A DNA stretch of 64,000 nucleotides from Jiangella muralis (GCF_001270745.1 NZ_LFXL01000027.1:1-64000), one strand, 5' to 3'; positions 42,560-51,013 are shown, numbered from the stretch's first letter. Made by a program: numbers and translations. Notes: generated from the sequence alone by a model not told the origin.

Positions 42560-43342
42560 TCAGGTATCGCCGAGCCGGCGCAGCGCCTCGTCTCGCACAC
42601 CGTCGACGGCGTGCGGCGCGGCCAGCGGCTCCAGGACGTCGCCGAGCGCCCGTGCGGCGGCGAGGACGGCGGCCGGTTCAGCGGCGGGCGGCAGCGTGGC
42701 GGCCAGCCCGGCCGGCTCGGGAAGATCGGCGTTCTGCACGCTCACCGCGCCGAACCCCGGGTAGTCGACGCCCAGCTCGGCGGCGTGCAGCTGCCACACG
42801 AACGTGCGCACCTCGTGCAGCGACTCGATGGCCCGCCAGACCCGGCCGCGGCCGGCGTGCTTGGCGACGTCGGCCAGCCCCCACCAGCCGAGGAACGCCC
42901 ACTCGCGCCGCTGCTCGTCGCCGGCGTGCAGGGCGGACGGGGCGAACGGCGCGGCCAGCCGGCCGGACCGGTCGAACACCGCACGCGATCCCGGCGCCAG
43001 CCCGGGCCTGCTGTCGGCGACCATGACGACGAGGCTGAGCTGCCGGCCGTCGGCGTACTGGAGGACGAGGTGGTCGGCCGGCCTCTCCGCACCGCCGAGG
43101 TGCTGGATCAACTCGCCGGCGACGACGGCGTACCCGCGGGCGGCGGCCAGCGCGGCGTCGCGCCGGTCGTCATACGTGGCGCCGTCGAGCAGCACGCCGA
43201 GCCCGGCGTCGACGTCGGACATCGGGTCGCCCGCGCCGCGGCCGAGCGACCCGGCCAGCTCGACCCAGTCGCACCAGGCCGTGCGCCGCGCCCACGCCGT
43301 CAGCGCGTCGACGATCTCCCAAGGGCCGGCCGCGTCGGTCAT
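42560..43342 (-). CDS. Nucleotidyltransferase-fold protein
   Basis: 260-residue protein with the nucleotidyltransferase signature GSLGRGAGDPMSDVDAG near 31-47, the GS...DxD pattern that holds metal and nucleotide in aminoglycoside adenylyltransferases and relatives. The rest is helical, with a Trp-rich segment (REWAFLGWWGLADVAKHAG). The target is unknown; it could modify an antibiotic or act on RNA or protein. It follows holB by seven bases in the same direction, an accessory insertion between holB and ricT. Confidence 0.75.
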   Translation of the reverse strand: MTDAAGPWEIVDALTAWARRTAWCDWVELAGSLGRGAGDPMSDVDAGLGVLLDGATYDDRRDAALAAARGYAVVAGELIQHLGGAERPADHLVLQYADGRQLSLVVMVADSRPGLAPGSRAVFDRSGRLAAPFAPSALHAGDEQRREWAFLGWWGLADVAKHAGRGRVWRAIESLHEVRTFVWQLHAAELGVDYPGFGAVSVQNADLPEPAGLAATLPPAAEPAAVLAAARALGDVLEPLAAPHAVDGVRDEALRRLGDT

Positions 43343-43349
43343 CGGCGGT

Positions 43350-44507
43350 TCAGCCCTCGCGCAGGGTCAGCGCCATGGCCTCGAGCTGCAGCAGCGGCAG
43401 CGCGTTGGCCTGCAGCGCCTCGCGGGCGGCGACCACCGCCTCCATGCGGCGCAGCGTGGCCGCCGGGCCGCCGGACCGGGCCAGCCGGTCGATGGACGGG
43501 CGCATCTCCTCGTTGACCAGTTCGGTGCGCACGCCCAGTTGCAACATCATGACGTCGCGGTAGAGCGCGAGGACGTCGACCAGGGCGCGGTCGATGGAGT
43601 CGCGCTGGACCCTGGTGCGGCGCAGCTTCTGCTCGCGCTCGAGCTCCTTCACCGCGGCCTCGATGTTGCGTGGCTTGCGGCCGGTGGTGCCCGCGCCGAG
43701 CGCCTTGCGCAGCTCCTCGACCTCACGTTCGTCGAGGGCGTCGCAGTGCTTCTCGGCGTCGGCCTTCGCGGCCGCGACGAGGTTGGCGGCGGCGTCGAGG
43801 CACTGCCGGATGTCGGCGAGGTCGAACGGCAGCCGCAGCACCTCGGCGCGGCGGGCGCGGACGTCGGCGTCGGTGGCCAGCGCGCGGGCCCGGCCGACGT
43901 GGCCCTGCGAGGCGCGGGCGGCGAACTCGGCGACGTCCTGCTCGACGCCCGCGGTGGCGACGAGGTGCTCGGCGACGTCGGCGTACGGCGGGGTGCGCAG
44001 CAGCACGACCCGGCAGCGCGACCGGATGGTCGGCACGATGTCCTCGGCCGTCGGCGCGCACAGCATCCACACCGTGCGCTCGGGCGGCTCCTCGACCGAC
44101 AGCAGCAGCGCGTCGGCGGCGTCCTCGCCGAGGCGGTCGGCGTCTTCGACGACGATGACCTGCCAGCGGCCGCGGGCCGGACGCAGCGCCGCGCGCGGCA
44201 CGAGGTCGCGGACCTGGGCGATGCGGATGTTCAGGCCCTGGGTGACCAGCGACGCGACGTCGGGATGGGTGCCGGCGCGCACGTCGGCGCACTCGGAGCA
44301 CTGGCCGCAGCCGCCGTTGGGGCACTGCAGCGCGGCGGCGAACGCCCGCGCGACGACCGAGCGGCCGGACCCGGGCGGGCCGGTGAACAGCCAGGCGTGC
44401 GTCATGGCGCCGCGCCGCCCGCCGTCGAGGTAGCCGGCGGCGTCGGCGACGGTGCGCTGCAGGGCGGGCACCACGGTCTGCCCGACGACGGCGTCCCACA
44501 CGGTCAT
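43350..44507 (-). CDS. holB: DNA polymerase III subunit delta'
   Basis: 385-residue clamp-loader subunit with the AAA+ fold: FTGPPGSGRSVVARAFAAAL as a P-loop (normally degenerate in delta'), a four-cysteine zinc module CPNGGCGQCSEC, and VIVVEDADRLGEDAADALLL. The helical C-terminal domain follows. ATG overlaps the tmk stop (ATGA), the usual tmk-holB pairing. Confidence 0.93.
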   Translation of the reverse strand: MTVWDAVVGQTVVPALQRTVADAAGYLDGGRRGAMTHAWLFTGPPGSGRSVVARAFAAALQCPNGGCGQCSECADVRAGTHPDVASLVTQGLNIRIAQVRDLVPRAALRPARGRWQVIVVEDADRLGEDAADALLLSVEEPPERTVWMLCAPTAEDIVPTIRSRCRVVLLRTPPYADVAEHLVATAGVEQDVAEFAARASQGHVGRARALATDADVRARRAEVLRLPFDLADIRQCLDAAANLVAAAKADAEKHCDALDEREVEELRKALGAGTTGRKPRNIEAAVKELEREQKLRRTRVQRDSIDRALVDVLALYRDVMMLQLGVRTELVNEEMRPSIDRLARSGGPAATLRRMEAVVAAREALQANALPLLQLEAMALTLREG

Positions 44508-45130
44508 GCGCGCATCACCTTCTCGACCGCCACGGCGACGTCGGCGGCGATCTCTTCGGGCGGCCGGCCGGCGTCGACCACGACGTACCGGTGCGGCTCG
44601 GCGGCGGCCAGCTCGAGGAACGCCCGGCGGACCCGCTCGTGCACGTGATCGGGCTCGCGCTCGATGCGGTCGACGTAGCCCTGCCGGCGCACCCGCTCGG
44701 CCCGCGCGGCCTCGTCGAGGTCGAGCACGACGGTGAGGTCGGGCAGCAGGCCCTGGGTGGCGAACCGGGAGATGGCGGCGATCTGCTCGCGGCCCAGCCC
44801 GCGGCCCTCGCCCTGGTACGTGATGGAGGAGTCGACGTAGCGGTCGACCAGCACGACGGCGCCGCGCTCGAGCGCCGGCCGGACGACGTGCGCGACGTGG
44901 TCGGCGCGGTCGGCGGCGAACAGCAGCGCCTCGGCCCGTGGGTCGAGCTCGCCGCCGTCGAGCACGATGGCCCGCACCTGCGGCCCGATGCGGGAGTCGC
45001 CCGGCTCGCGGGTGACGACGACGTCGCGGCCCTGGGCGCGCAGGTGTGCGGCCAGCAGCGCCTGCTGGGTGGTCTTGCCGACGCCGTCGCCGCCCTCGAA
45101 GGCGACGAACAGCCCTCGCGGTCCGGTCAC
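44504..45130 (-). CDS. tmk: Thymidylate kinase
   Basis: 208-residue dTMP kinase. P-loop EGGDGVGKTTQQ at 11-22, the DR motif VDRYVDSSITYQGEGRGLG near 93-111, and the LID segment RRQGYVDRIEREPDH. Catalyses dTMP to dTDP for DNA synthesis. GTG start at 45130, six bases after TACGCT, giving a leaderless message that continues into holB. Confidence 0.95.
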   Translation of the reverse strand: MTGPRGLFVAFEGGDGVGKTTQQALLAAHLRAQGRDVVVTREPGDSRIGPQVRAIVLDGGELDPRAEALLFAADRADHVAHVVRPALERGAVVLVDRYVDSSITYQGEGRGLGREQIAAISRFATQGLLPDLTVVLDLDEAARAERVRRQGYVDRIEREPDHVHERVRRAFLELAAAEPHRYVVVDAGRPPEEIAADVAVAVEKVMRA

Positions 45131-45136
45131 GCTGTC

Positions 45137-45142
45137 AGCGTA
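45137..45142 (-). promoter_or_regulatory. -10 box of leaderless tmk
   Basis: TACGCT on the minus strand with exactly six bases before the GTG at 45130. Confidence 0.5.
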
Positions 45143-45273
45143 GTGAATGGCACCGACATCGTGCGTGCGCGGCCCAAGACTGGGGATGCCCCCACCACCG
45201 TCCCTGACCCGGACCCTGAGAGATCCCTGAGTTCGGCTCCCAACCGTTGCCCCAGCACCGGTAGGAACCCAGT

Positions 45274-45948
45274 GTGGAGTCCATGGACCTGCTGTCGTTC
45301 GTGGCCGTGCCCGCGCTCGCCTACCTCGTCATGGCGGCGCTCGTGGCCGTCGACGCGGTCGTGCCGGCCGTACCGGGCGAGGTCGCGGTCATCTCCGCCG
45401 GCGCGCTCGCCGCGGCCGGCCACCTGAACGTCGGCTGGGCCATCGCCGCGGCCACGCTCGGCGCGCTGACGGGCGACCTCGCGGTGCACGGCCTGAGCCG
45501 GCGCGCGCTGCCCGGCGCGCTGGAGCGGTTCCGGCTCGGCCGCCGGCTCAAGGCGAAGATCACCCAGGCGCACGAGCGCATGGGATCGACCAGCGCGGCG
45601 GCCATCATCGCGGCCCGGTTCATCCCGCTCGGCCGCACGACGATGTCGGCGGCCGCGGGCGTGGCCGGCATGGGACCGCGCCGGTTCGGCGTCATCGCGT
45701 TCGCCGCGGGGCTGCTGTGGTCCAGCTGGGCGGTCGGGCTCGGCTACGTCACCGGCTCGGTCACCGACGCGCCGCTGTGGCTGCAGGTGGCCATCGGGGC
45801 GGCGGTCGGCGTCCTGGTGGGCGTCTGGGCCGGCGCCGCGCACACCATCGTCCGCACCCGGCGCCGTATGAGCGAGCGAGCCCGCGTCGCCGCGGCCACC
45901 GACCACGAGGAGCCGTCGCCGTCACGGACCCCGGAGCTGGTGGCGTGA
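45274..45948 (+). CDS. DedA/VTT-family membrane protein
   Basis: 224-residue membrane protein of the DedA (SNARE-associated, VTT) family, associated with lipid flipping and envelope homeostasis. Conserved parts: VVPAVPGEVAVISAGALAA (the membrane-entering P-E motif), GDLAVHGLSRR, and ARFIPLGRTTMSAAAGVAGM (family R-x3-G-R segment). Five to six helices and a basic C-terminal tail. I take GTG 45274 with AGGA upstream; ATG 45283 is an alternative. It occupies the tmk-adjacent position often held by topA. Confidence 0.85.
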   Translation: MESMDLLSFVAVPALAYLVMAALVAVDAVVPAVPGEVAVISAGALAAAGHLNVGWAIAAATLGALTGDLAVHGLSRRALPGALERFRLGRRLKAKITQAHERMGSTSAAAIIAARFIPLGRTTMSAAAGVAGMGPRRFGVIAFAAGLLWSSWAVGLGYVTGSVTDAPLWLQVAIGAAVGVLVGVWAGAAHTIVRTRRRMSERARVAAATDHEEPSPSRTPELVA

Positions 45949-45950
45949 GC

Positions 45951-47171
45951 TCACTCGGCTGAGGGCCGCGGCAGGCGGTCGCGCATGGCGGCCGGCCGCT
46001 CGGCCTTCGGCGCCGCCGACCAGTCCTCCGGCGCGTCGACCCAGCCGGCGAAGAGCACCAGTCCGCTCTCGCGGTGCACGGCGAGGAAGCCGAACGGACG
46101 GTCGTAGCTGACGGCGAGCGCCTGGGCCCGGTGCACCGGCATCGACACCGCGCGCAGCCCGATGGCGGTGACGGCGGCCGCCTCGAAGCCGGTGGCGCTG
46201 AAGATCGCGACGGCGGCCTGGCGGGCTTGGTCGACGCGCAGCGGCACCGGCCCGATGGCCGGGAAGTGGTCGCGGTCGCCGGAGCTGACCGCCCGCAATC
46301 CGAACACGTCGGCCTGTTCGAGCAGGTCGTGCAGCGAGCGGACGGTGAACCGGGCGGTCTTGAGCACCAGGCCGGGACGCGACGCGGACACCGTCGACAC
46401 CCCGGGCCAGCGCTCGACGTCGCCGGACTCCAGCAGCGCCGCGCCGTCCGTCACCGGGGCGTCGCCGGCCAGCAGCGCGACCGCGGCCGCGAGCACGTCA
46501 CCGGAGGCCCGGCTGTCCTCACCGAGCACCAGGTGCACGTCGAGGCCGTTGTCGCCGGCCACCCGGGTGAGCGTCAGCGGGCCGGCCGCGGAGTCGGCGA
46601 CGCGCACGTCGTCGGCGTCGGCTGTGGTGCGCTGGAGCCCGGCCAGCCGCCGGCCGGCCCACGCGCCGCCGGAGACCGTCCACGCCTCGTCGGAGAACTT
46701 CCGCTGCCAGGTGGTGCGCAGGGCGAGCGCCGTGGCGAGCGTCAGCATCAGTGCCGGCCCGGCCTCGACCGGGAACCGCTCGATCAGCCCGTGCGTGCGG
46801 TCGCGCGCCCACGCGTCGAGGACCGGCTGGTCGACGCCGGCCTCGCCGGTCAGCTCGCCGAACGTGCCCGACGGCAGGGTGTCGCGCCACTCCGGCCGGA
46901 CCCGGGCCGCCTGCTGCGCCCACAGCCCGAGGGCGGCGTCGACGCCGTCGAGGTCGGCCAGCGCCTTCAGCACGTCGCGCGCGGCGTCCATGGACTCGTC
47001 GGCGGACAACCCGACGGCGGCGGACAGCTCGGCCCGCCCGGGTTCGTCGGCCGACGCCGCGAGGACGGCGAGCAGCGGCCACAGCCCGGCGCCGGACAGG
47101 ACGCCGGAGCCCTGGGTGCGCCGCAGCCAGGCGGAGGTGAGCTGGTTGACCTCGGTGGCGTACAGGCTCAT
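45951..47171 (-). CDS. Serpin-family protein, apparently cytoplasmic
   Basis: 406-residue serpin. The hinge GFEAAAVTAIG before the reactive loop has the small residues needed for loop insertion, as in inhibitory serpins, and the C-terminal signature reads YDRPFGFLAVHRESGLVLFA. The reactive loop continues as LRAVSMPVHRAQ. There is no signal peptide, so it would act inside the cell, unless exported by another route. Inhibition of a serine or cysteine protease is inferred from the hinge. TAGGCT lies six bases before the ATG (leaderless). The upstream region is duplicated at the start of the window. Stops two bases from the convergent DedA-family gene. Confidence 0.88.
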   Translation of the reverse strand: MSLYATEVNQLTSAWLRRTQGSGVLSGAGLWPLLAVLAASADEPGRAELSAAVGLSADESMDAARDVLKALADLDGVDAALGLWAQQAARVRPEWRDTLPSGTFGELTGEAGVDQPVLDAWARDRTHGLIERFPVEAGPALMLTLATALALRTTWQRKFSDEAWTVSGGAWAGRRLAGLQRTTADADDVRVADSAAGPLTLTRVAGDNGLDVHLVLGEDSRASGDVLAAAVALLAGDAPVTDGAALLESGDVERWPGVSTVSASRPGLVLKTARFTVRSLHDLLEQADVFGLRAVSSGDRDHFPAIGPVPLRVDQARQAAVAIFSATGFEAAAVTAIGLRAVSMPVHRAQALAVSYDRPFGFLAVHRESGLVLFAGWVDAPEDWSAAPKAERPAAMRDRLPRPSAE

Positions 47172-47177
47172 GGCACG

Positions 47178-47183
47178 AGCCTA
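47178..47183 (-). promoter_or_regulatory. -10 box of the leaderless serpin gene
   Basis: TAGGCT followed by six bases and the ATG at 47171. Confidence 0.55.
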
Positions 47184-47187
47184 GCCT

Positions 47188-47229
47188 CGCTTGGTGTCCG
47201 AAACTCCGACACTCGAACCCAGTTTGAAG
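47188..47229 (-). repeat. 42-bp repeat upstream of serpin (pair of 430-471)
   Basis: Reverse complement of 430-471 with about 36 of 42 matches. It lies just upstream of the -10 box of the serpin gene and includes a GTGTC/GACAC inverted pair around GGAGTTTCG, so it may contain the -35 region or an operator. Confidence 0.6.
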
Positions 47230-47257
47230 CCGGTGGCGGCGTCCCGCCGGCCCGGTG

Positions 47258-47355
47258 CGCCACTGGGTGGGATCACTGTGCTTGCTGGGTGGCGTAGCTG
47301 TTGCCAGAGCAACAGTGATCCGCCCCACCCGGCGCAGCGATCTCACACAGTGGCG
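47258..47355 (-). repeat. 98-bp dispersed multi-hairpin repeat, copy 2
   Basis: Inverted copy of 207-305, about 88% identical. The ends are perfect 8-bp inverted repeats CGCCACTG/CAGTGGCG (47258-47265, 47348-47355), extendable to 17 bp with two mismatches, and inner pairs CTGTTGC/GCAACAG and ATCACTGT/ACAGTGAT are kept. Compensated changes in the outer arm (CGCC/GGCG here, less perfect in copy 1) hint that pairing matters. Confidence 0.65.
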
Positions 47356-47473
47356 TTGGGGATCGCGTAACGGTTCGCCGTCGTGCGCGCATTGGCCGTT
47401 TTTGCGGTAGTGGGCCGTCCCGTGCACCGTTCGCCGTTCCCTGCCGGCGCACCGTTGGTCGTCCTCGACTCTC

Positions 47474-47544
47474 GGAGCCGTCTTCGATGCCGGGAGTCGT
47501 CTCGAGGCGCGGTTCGGACGGTTCTCACCATCGAAGACGGCTCC
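47474..47544. repeat. Inverted repeat (16-bp perfect stem)
   Basis: GGAGCCGTCTTCGATG at 47474-47489 is exactly complementary to 47529-47544, with a 39-base loop. It lies in the gene-free stretch 47356-47777; no coding frame is supported there. Function unknown. Confidence 0.55.
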
Positions 47545-47616
47545 GGGCATCGAGGTGTGCCCAGACTGCCCCCGTCCCCCTGATAGCTGCCCGTTCTTAG
47601 ACCGCGGGAACGCGGG

Positions 47617-47662
47617 TCAAGCGGACACCCAACGCGCGAAGCGCCCATCAGGGTCCGCTTGA
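47617..47662. repeat. Inverted repeat (10-bp perfect stem)
   Basis: TCAAGCGGAC (47617-47626) pairs with GTCCGCTTGA (47653-47662). It lies 116 bases downstream of the ThDP-enzyme gene (minus strand) and could be a distant terminator, or part of another small element. Confidence 0.4.
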
Positions 47663-47777
47663 GGCGCGGTCACGCGGCTGAGAGAATGGGCAGCAGGGGG
47701 ACGGCCAACGCGGCAGACCCGGGCGCACGGTCGGCCACCCAGGCTGCGTAGCCACGATCAATCGGACTCACGAGGGC

Positions 47778-49526
47778 TCAGCCGGCCGCGTCCGGAACCT
47801 TCGTGAGGACGTCCAGCAGCACCGGAACCCGATGCTCGACGACGGTCGCGACCGCGGCGTCGAGCAGTTCCGGCAGCTCCGCGGCGGTCCGGCAGGGGCC
47901 GAACGCCGTCACCCCCATCGACCGCGCCAGGTCCGCGAAGTCGATGGCCGGCTCGTCGATGGCCGTGCCGACCCCGGCCTTGGACGGGTCGCGGTTTCGG
48001 TCGCGGGCGATCCGGTCCGCATGCATCACGGAGTTGTTGAACGCACGGTTGTTGTCCATGACGACCAGCATCGGGACCTGGTGGTGCGCGGCCGTCCACA
48101 GCGCGCCCGGCGTCATCATGAAGTCGCCGTCGGACTGGATGTCGACGACCAGCCGGCCGGTGTCGCGGTGGGCCAGGCCGGCGCCGATGGCGGCGCCGAT
48201 GCCGTAGCCCAGCCCGGCGCCGCCGGAGCTGCCGAGGTAGGAGTCGACGGTGCGCAGGTCCCAGAGCCGGTGCAGGTAGCCGTAGGCGCTCCCGTTGGCG
48301 ATGACGGGTTCGGTGCCGGCTGTGGCCCGCAGCAGCTCCCGGGCGAGCCACGCGGGGTGCACGGGGCCCGGGCCGTCCTGGGCAGCGGCGAAGGCGGCCC
48401 AGCGTTCCCGCGCTGCGCCGGTCAGCTCGGCCAGCCGCTTGCCGCGGTCCCGTGCCGCGGCCGCCAGCTCCGGTTCCCGCTCGGCGAGAGTCCGCACGGC
48501 GTCGCGCAGGGCCAGCGCCGTCGCCGACGACGACGCGGGCAGCGACAGCCGGCAGTGCTGCAGGCGTTGCAGGTCGGCCGCCCATGCCTTGGCGCCGAAC
48601 TGCGCGGTGCCGACGAGCGCGATGGTGGCATCGGGACGCGGCCGGAACCCGTGCAGGGCGGCGAGGTCGCTCACCTCCAGGGCGACGACGACATCGGCCG
48701 CGGGCAGCTGCCCGGCCAGCCCGGTGGCGTTGAGGGGGTGCGCCGACGGGAAGCCGAGGGAGGGCCGGCCGTAGTCGCGCGACGGCTCCAGCACGGCCGC
48801 GCCGACCTGCTCGGCCACCTCGACCAGCGCGTCGAGCGCCGCCTGTGACCGGTCCACCGTCTCGACCGCGATCACCGGCGCCTCGGCCGCCAGCAGCCAG
48901 CGCGCCAGCTGCTCGACCGCGGCCGGGTCCGGCGCGACGGCGCCAGGCGCGGCGTAGTCGGCGACCGGCCGGTACGCGAACCCGTCCGGCAGCCGCTGTT
49001 CCTGCACGTCGGAGTCGAAGCAGACGTAGACCGGCCCGGGCGGCGACCCGGTGGCCAGCTGGTGCGCACGCACCAGCGACTCGGGCACCGCCTCGATCGA
49101 GGCCGGCTGGTCGTCCCAGCGGGTGTAGTCGCGGACCTGGGTGGCCTGGACGTTCGCGGTGTGGATCCAGTCGATCCACGGCCGCCGCCGGGCGGCGTCG
49201 ACCGGTCCGGTGCCGCCGAGCACGAGGACGGGCGCGCGGTCGCACCACGCGTTGTAGATCGCCATGGTCGCGTGCTGCAGGCCGACGACGTCGTGGACGG
49301 CGGCGGCCATCGGCCGGCCGGCCGCCTTCGCGTAGCCGTGCGCGATGGCGACCGAGATCTCCTCGTGCGTGCATTCGATGATCTCCGGGACACCGGCCCG
49401 GTAGTTGACCAGCGAATCGTGGATGCCGCGGAACGTCGCGCCCGGGTTGCAGGCCACGAACTCGATGCCCAACTCGTCGAGCAGGTCGACGATGACGTCC
49501 GAGCCGTACTCCGGCCGAGACTGCAT
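47778..49526 (-). CDS. ThDP-dependent 2-oxo-acid decarboxylase-like enzyme
   Basis: 582-residue thiamin-diphosphate enzyme of the acetolactate synthase/benzoylformate decarboxylase superfamily. The activating Glu is in IIECTHEEISVAIAHGYA near 50; the ThDP motif is SDGDFMMTPGALWTAAHHQ, ending VVMDNNRAFNN. It is longer than the first ThDP enzyme in the window and not close to it. GGGAGG precedes the ATG at 49526. It follows the aldehyde dehydrogenase gene by 17 bases, which fits a 2-oxo acid being decarboxylated to an aldehyde that the neighbour oxidises (inference). Confidence 0.86.
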   Translation of the reverse strand: MQSRPEYGSDVIVDLLDELGIEFVACNPGATFRGIHDSLVNYRAGVPEIIECTHEEISVAIAHGYAKAAGRPMAAAVHDVVGLQHATMAIYNAWCDRAPVLVLGGTGPVDAARRRPWIDWIHTANVQATQVRDYTRWDDQPASIEAVPESLVRAHQLATGSPPGPVYVCFDSDVQEQRLPDGFAYRPVADYAAPGAVAPDPAAVEQLARWLLAAEAPVIAVETVDRSQAALDALVEVAEQVGAAVLEPSRDYGRPSLGFPSAHPLNATGLAGQLPAADVVVALEVSDLAALHGFRPRPDATIALVGTAQFGAKAWAADLQRLQHCRLSLPASSSATALALRDAVRTLAEREPELAAAARDRGKRLAELTGAARERWAAFAAAQDGPGPVHPAWLARELLRATAGTEPVIANGSAYGYLHRLWDLRTVDSYLGSSGGAGLGYGIGAAIGAGLAHRDTGRLVVDIQSDGDFMMTPGALWTAAHHQVPMLVVMDNNRAFNNSVMHADRIARDRNRDPSKAGVGTAIDEPAIDFADLARSMGVTAFGPCRTAAELPELLDAAVATVVEHRVPVLLDVLTKVPDAAG

Positions 49527-49543
49527 GATCCCTCCCGGACCGA

Positions 49544-51013
49544 TCAGCGAAGGACGAGGTTGTAGGTCTTGACCTGGGTGTAGCCGAGCAGTTCCTCCAT
49601 CGACTCCTCGCGCCCGACGCCTGACTCCTTGACCCCGCCGAACGGCATGCCGATGAAGTGGGTGGCGGTGTCGTTGACCCACACGTAGCCGGCCCGCATC
49701 GCGCGGGCCACCCGGTGGGCGCGGTCGAAGTCGCGCGTGTAGACGCTGGCGGTCAGGCCGAAGTCGACGCCGTTGGCGACGTCGATCGCCTCCTGCTCGG
49801 TGCGGAACGTCAGGACGGAGATCACCGGGCCGAACACCTCGGTCTGGGCCACCCGCATGCCCGGCTCGACGCCGTCGAGCAGCGTTGCCGGGTAGTAGTG
49901 GCCGCCGCCGGCCTGGGCGTCACCGCCGCACACCAGCCGGGCGCCCTCGTCGAGCGCCGTCCGCACGTGCCCGGCGACGCGGTCGCGGTGGGCGGCCGAG
50001 ATGAGCGGGCCCATCGTGACGCCGTCGTCGAAGGGCGCGCCGACGACGACCTTCTCCAGCCGCTGCCGTAGCCGGTCGACGAGGTCCGCGGCGAGATCGG
50101 CGTGCACCAGGATGCGTGACGTCGAACCGCAGGACTGGCCCGCGAAGGCGAAGTTCATGCCCTTGACGGCGCCCTCGACGACGGCGTCGAGGTCGGCGTC
50201 GGGGAAGACGACGAGGGCGTTCTTGCCGCCGAGCTCCAGCGAGACGTCCTTGACGCCCGATTCGGCCGCGGCGCGCTGGATCGCCCGGCCGGTCTGCGGG
50301 CTCCCGGTGAAGGCGATGCGCCGCACGGCGGGATGGCGCACCAGCGCGTCGCCGGCCTCGACGCCGCTGCCGGTGACGACGGAGAACACGCCGGCGGGGA
50401 CGTGCTCGGCCCACAGCTCGCCCAGCCGCAGCGCGGACAGCGGGGTCAGGTCGGACGGCTTGAGCACGACGGTGTTGCCGGCCACCAGCGGCGCGGCGAT
50501 CTTGGAGGCGCCGAACATGCCGGGGTGGTTGTAGGCGATGATCCGCGCGACCACGCCGAACGGCACCCGCTCGGTGAAGTGGACGTTGCCAGGGGTGGAC
50601 GGGATCGTCTCGCCGCGCAGCTGCAGCGCCCAGTCGGCGAACATGCGCATGCGGTCACCGGCGGTGCCGATGTCCTTGCGCATCATCCACAGCGGGAACC
50701 CGCCGTCGAGGGAGTCGAGCCGGGCGATCTCCTCGACATGGTCGTCGAGGACGTCGGCCAGCCGCCGGACGACGGCGGCCCGCTCGCGCACGTCGGTGCC
50801 GGCCCAGCCGGCCGCGGCGTCGTCGGCGGCCTGGACCGCGGCCGCGACGTCGGCCGAACCGGCGTCGGGAACCCGGGCCAGCGGCCCGCCCGTGGCGGGG
50901 TTCTCCACGTCGTATCGCGCGTCGCCGGCGGCCGACGTCAGCCGGCCGGCGCTCAACAGCCGCCAGTCGTGCGCGGCGGGGTCGTCGAGGACCTGTCCGT
51001 CTGCCTGGCTCAC
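49544..51013 (-). CDS. Aldehyde dehydrogenase
   Basis: 489-residue NAD(P)-dependent aldehyde dehydrogenase. Landmarks: NHPGMFGASKIAAPLVAGNT, VLKPSDLTPLSALR, the nucleotide motif FTGSPQTGRAI, general base in LELGGKN, catalytic Cys in FAFAGQSCGSTSRI, and the C-terminal PFGGVKESGVGREESMEEL. It is of the broad betaine/aminobutyraldehyde/hydroxymuconic class. I choose GTG 51013, which has GGGAGG seven bases upstream, over the TTG at 51019. A TGTATC-type site precedes it. Operon with the ThDP enzyme. Confidence 0.93.
   Translation of the reverse strand: MSQADGQVLDDPAAHDWRLLSAGRLTSAAGDARYDVENPATGGPLARVPDAGSADVAAAVQAADDAAAGWAGTDVRERAAVVRRLADVLDDHVEEIARLDSLDGGFPLWMMRKDIGTAGDRMRMFADWALQLRGETIPSTPGNVHFTERVPFGVVARIIAYNHPGMFGASKIAAPLVAGNTVVLKPSDLTPLSALRLGELWAEHVPAGVFSVVTGSGVEAGDALVRHPAVRRIAFTGSPQTGRAIQRAAAESGVKDVSLELGGKNALVVFPDADLDAVVEGAVKGMNFAFAGQSCGSTSRILVHADLAADLVDRLRQRLEKVVVGAPFDDGVTMGPLISAAHRDRVAGHVRTALDEGARLVCGGDAQAGGGHYYPATLLDGVEPGMRVAQTEVFGPVISVLTFRTEQEAIDVANGVDFGLTASVYTRDFDRAHRVARAMRAGYVWVNDTATHFIGMPFGGVKESGVGREESMEELLGYTQVKTYNLVLR

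Noticed and set aside
46519-47550. A 343-residue minus-strand frame extending into the gap upstream of serpin
   Set aside because: Within the serpin gene it is out of frame, and in the gap it only crosses the repeats. No family resemblance.
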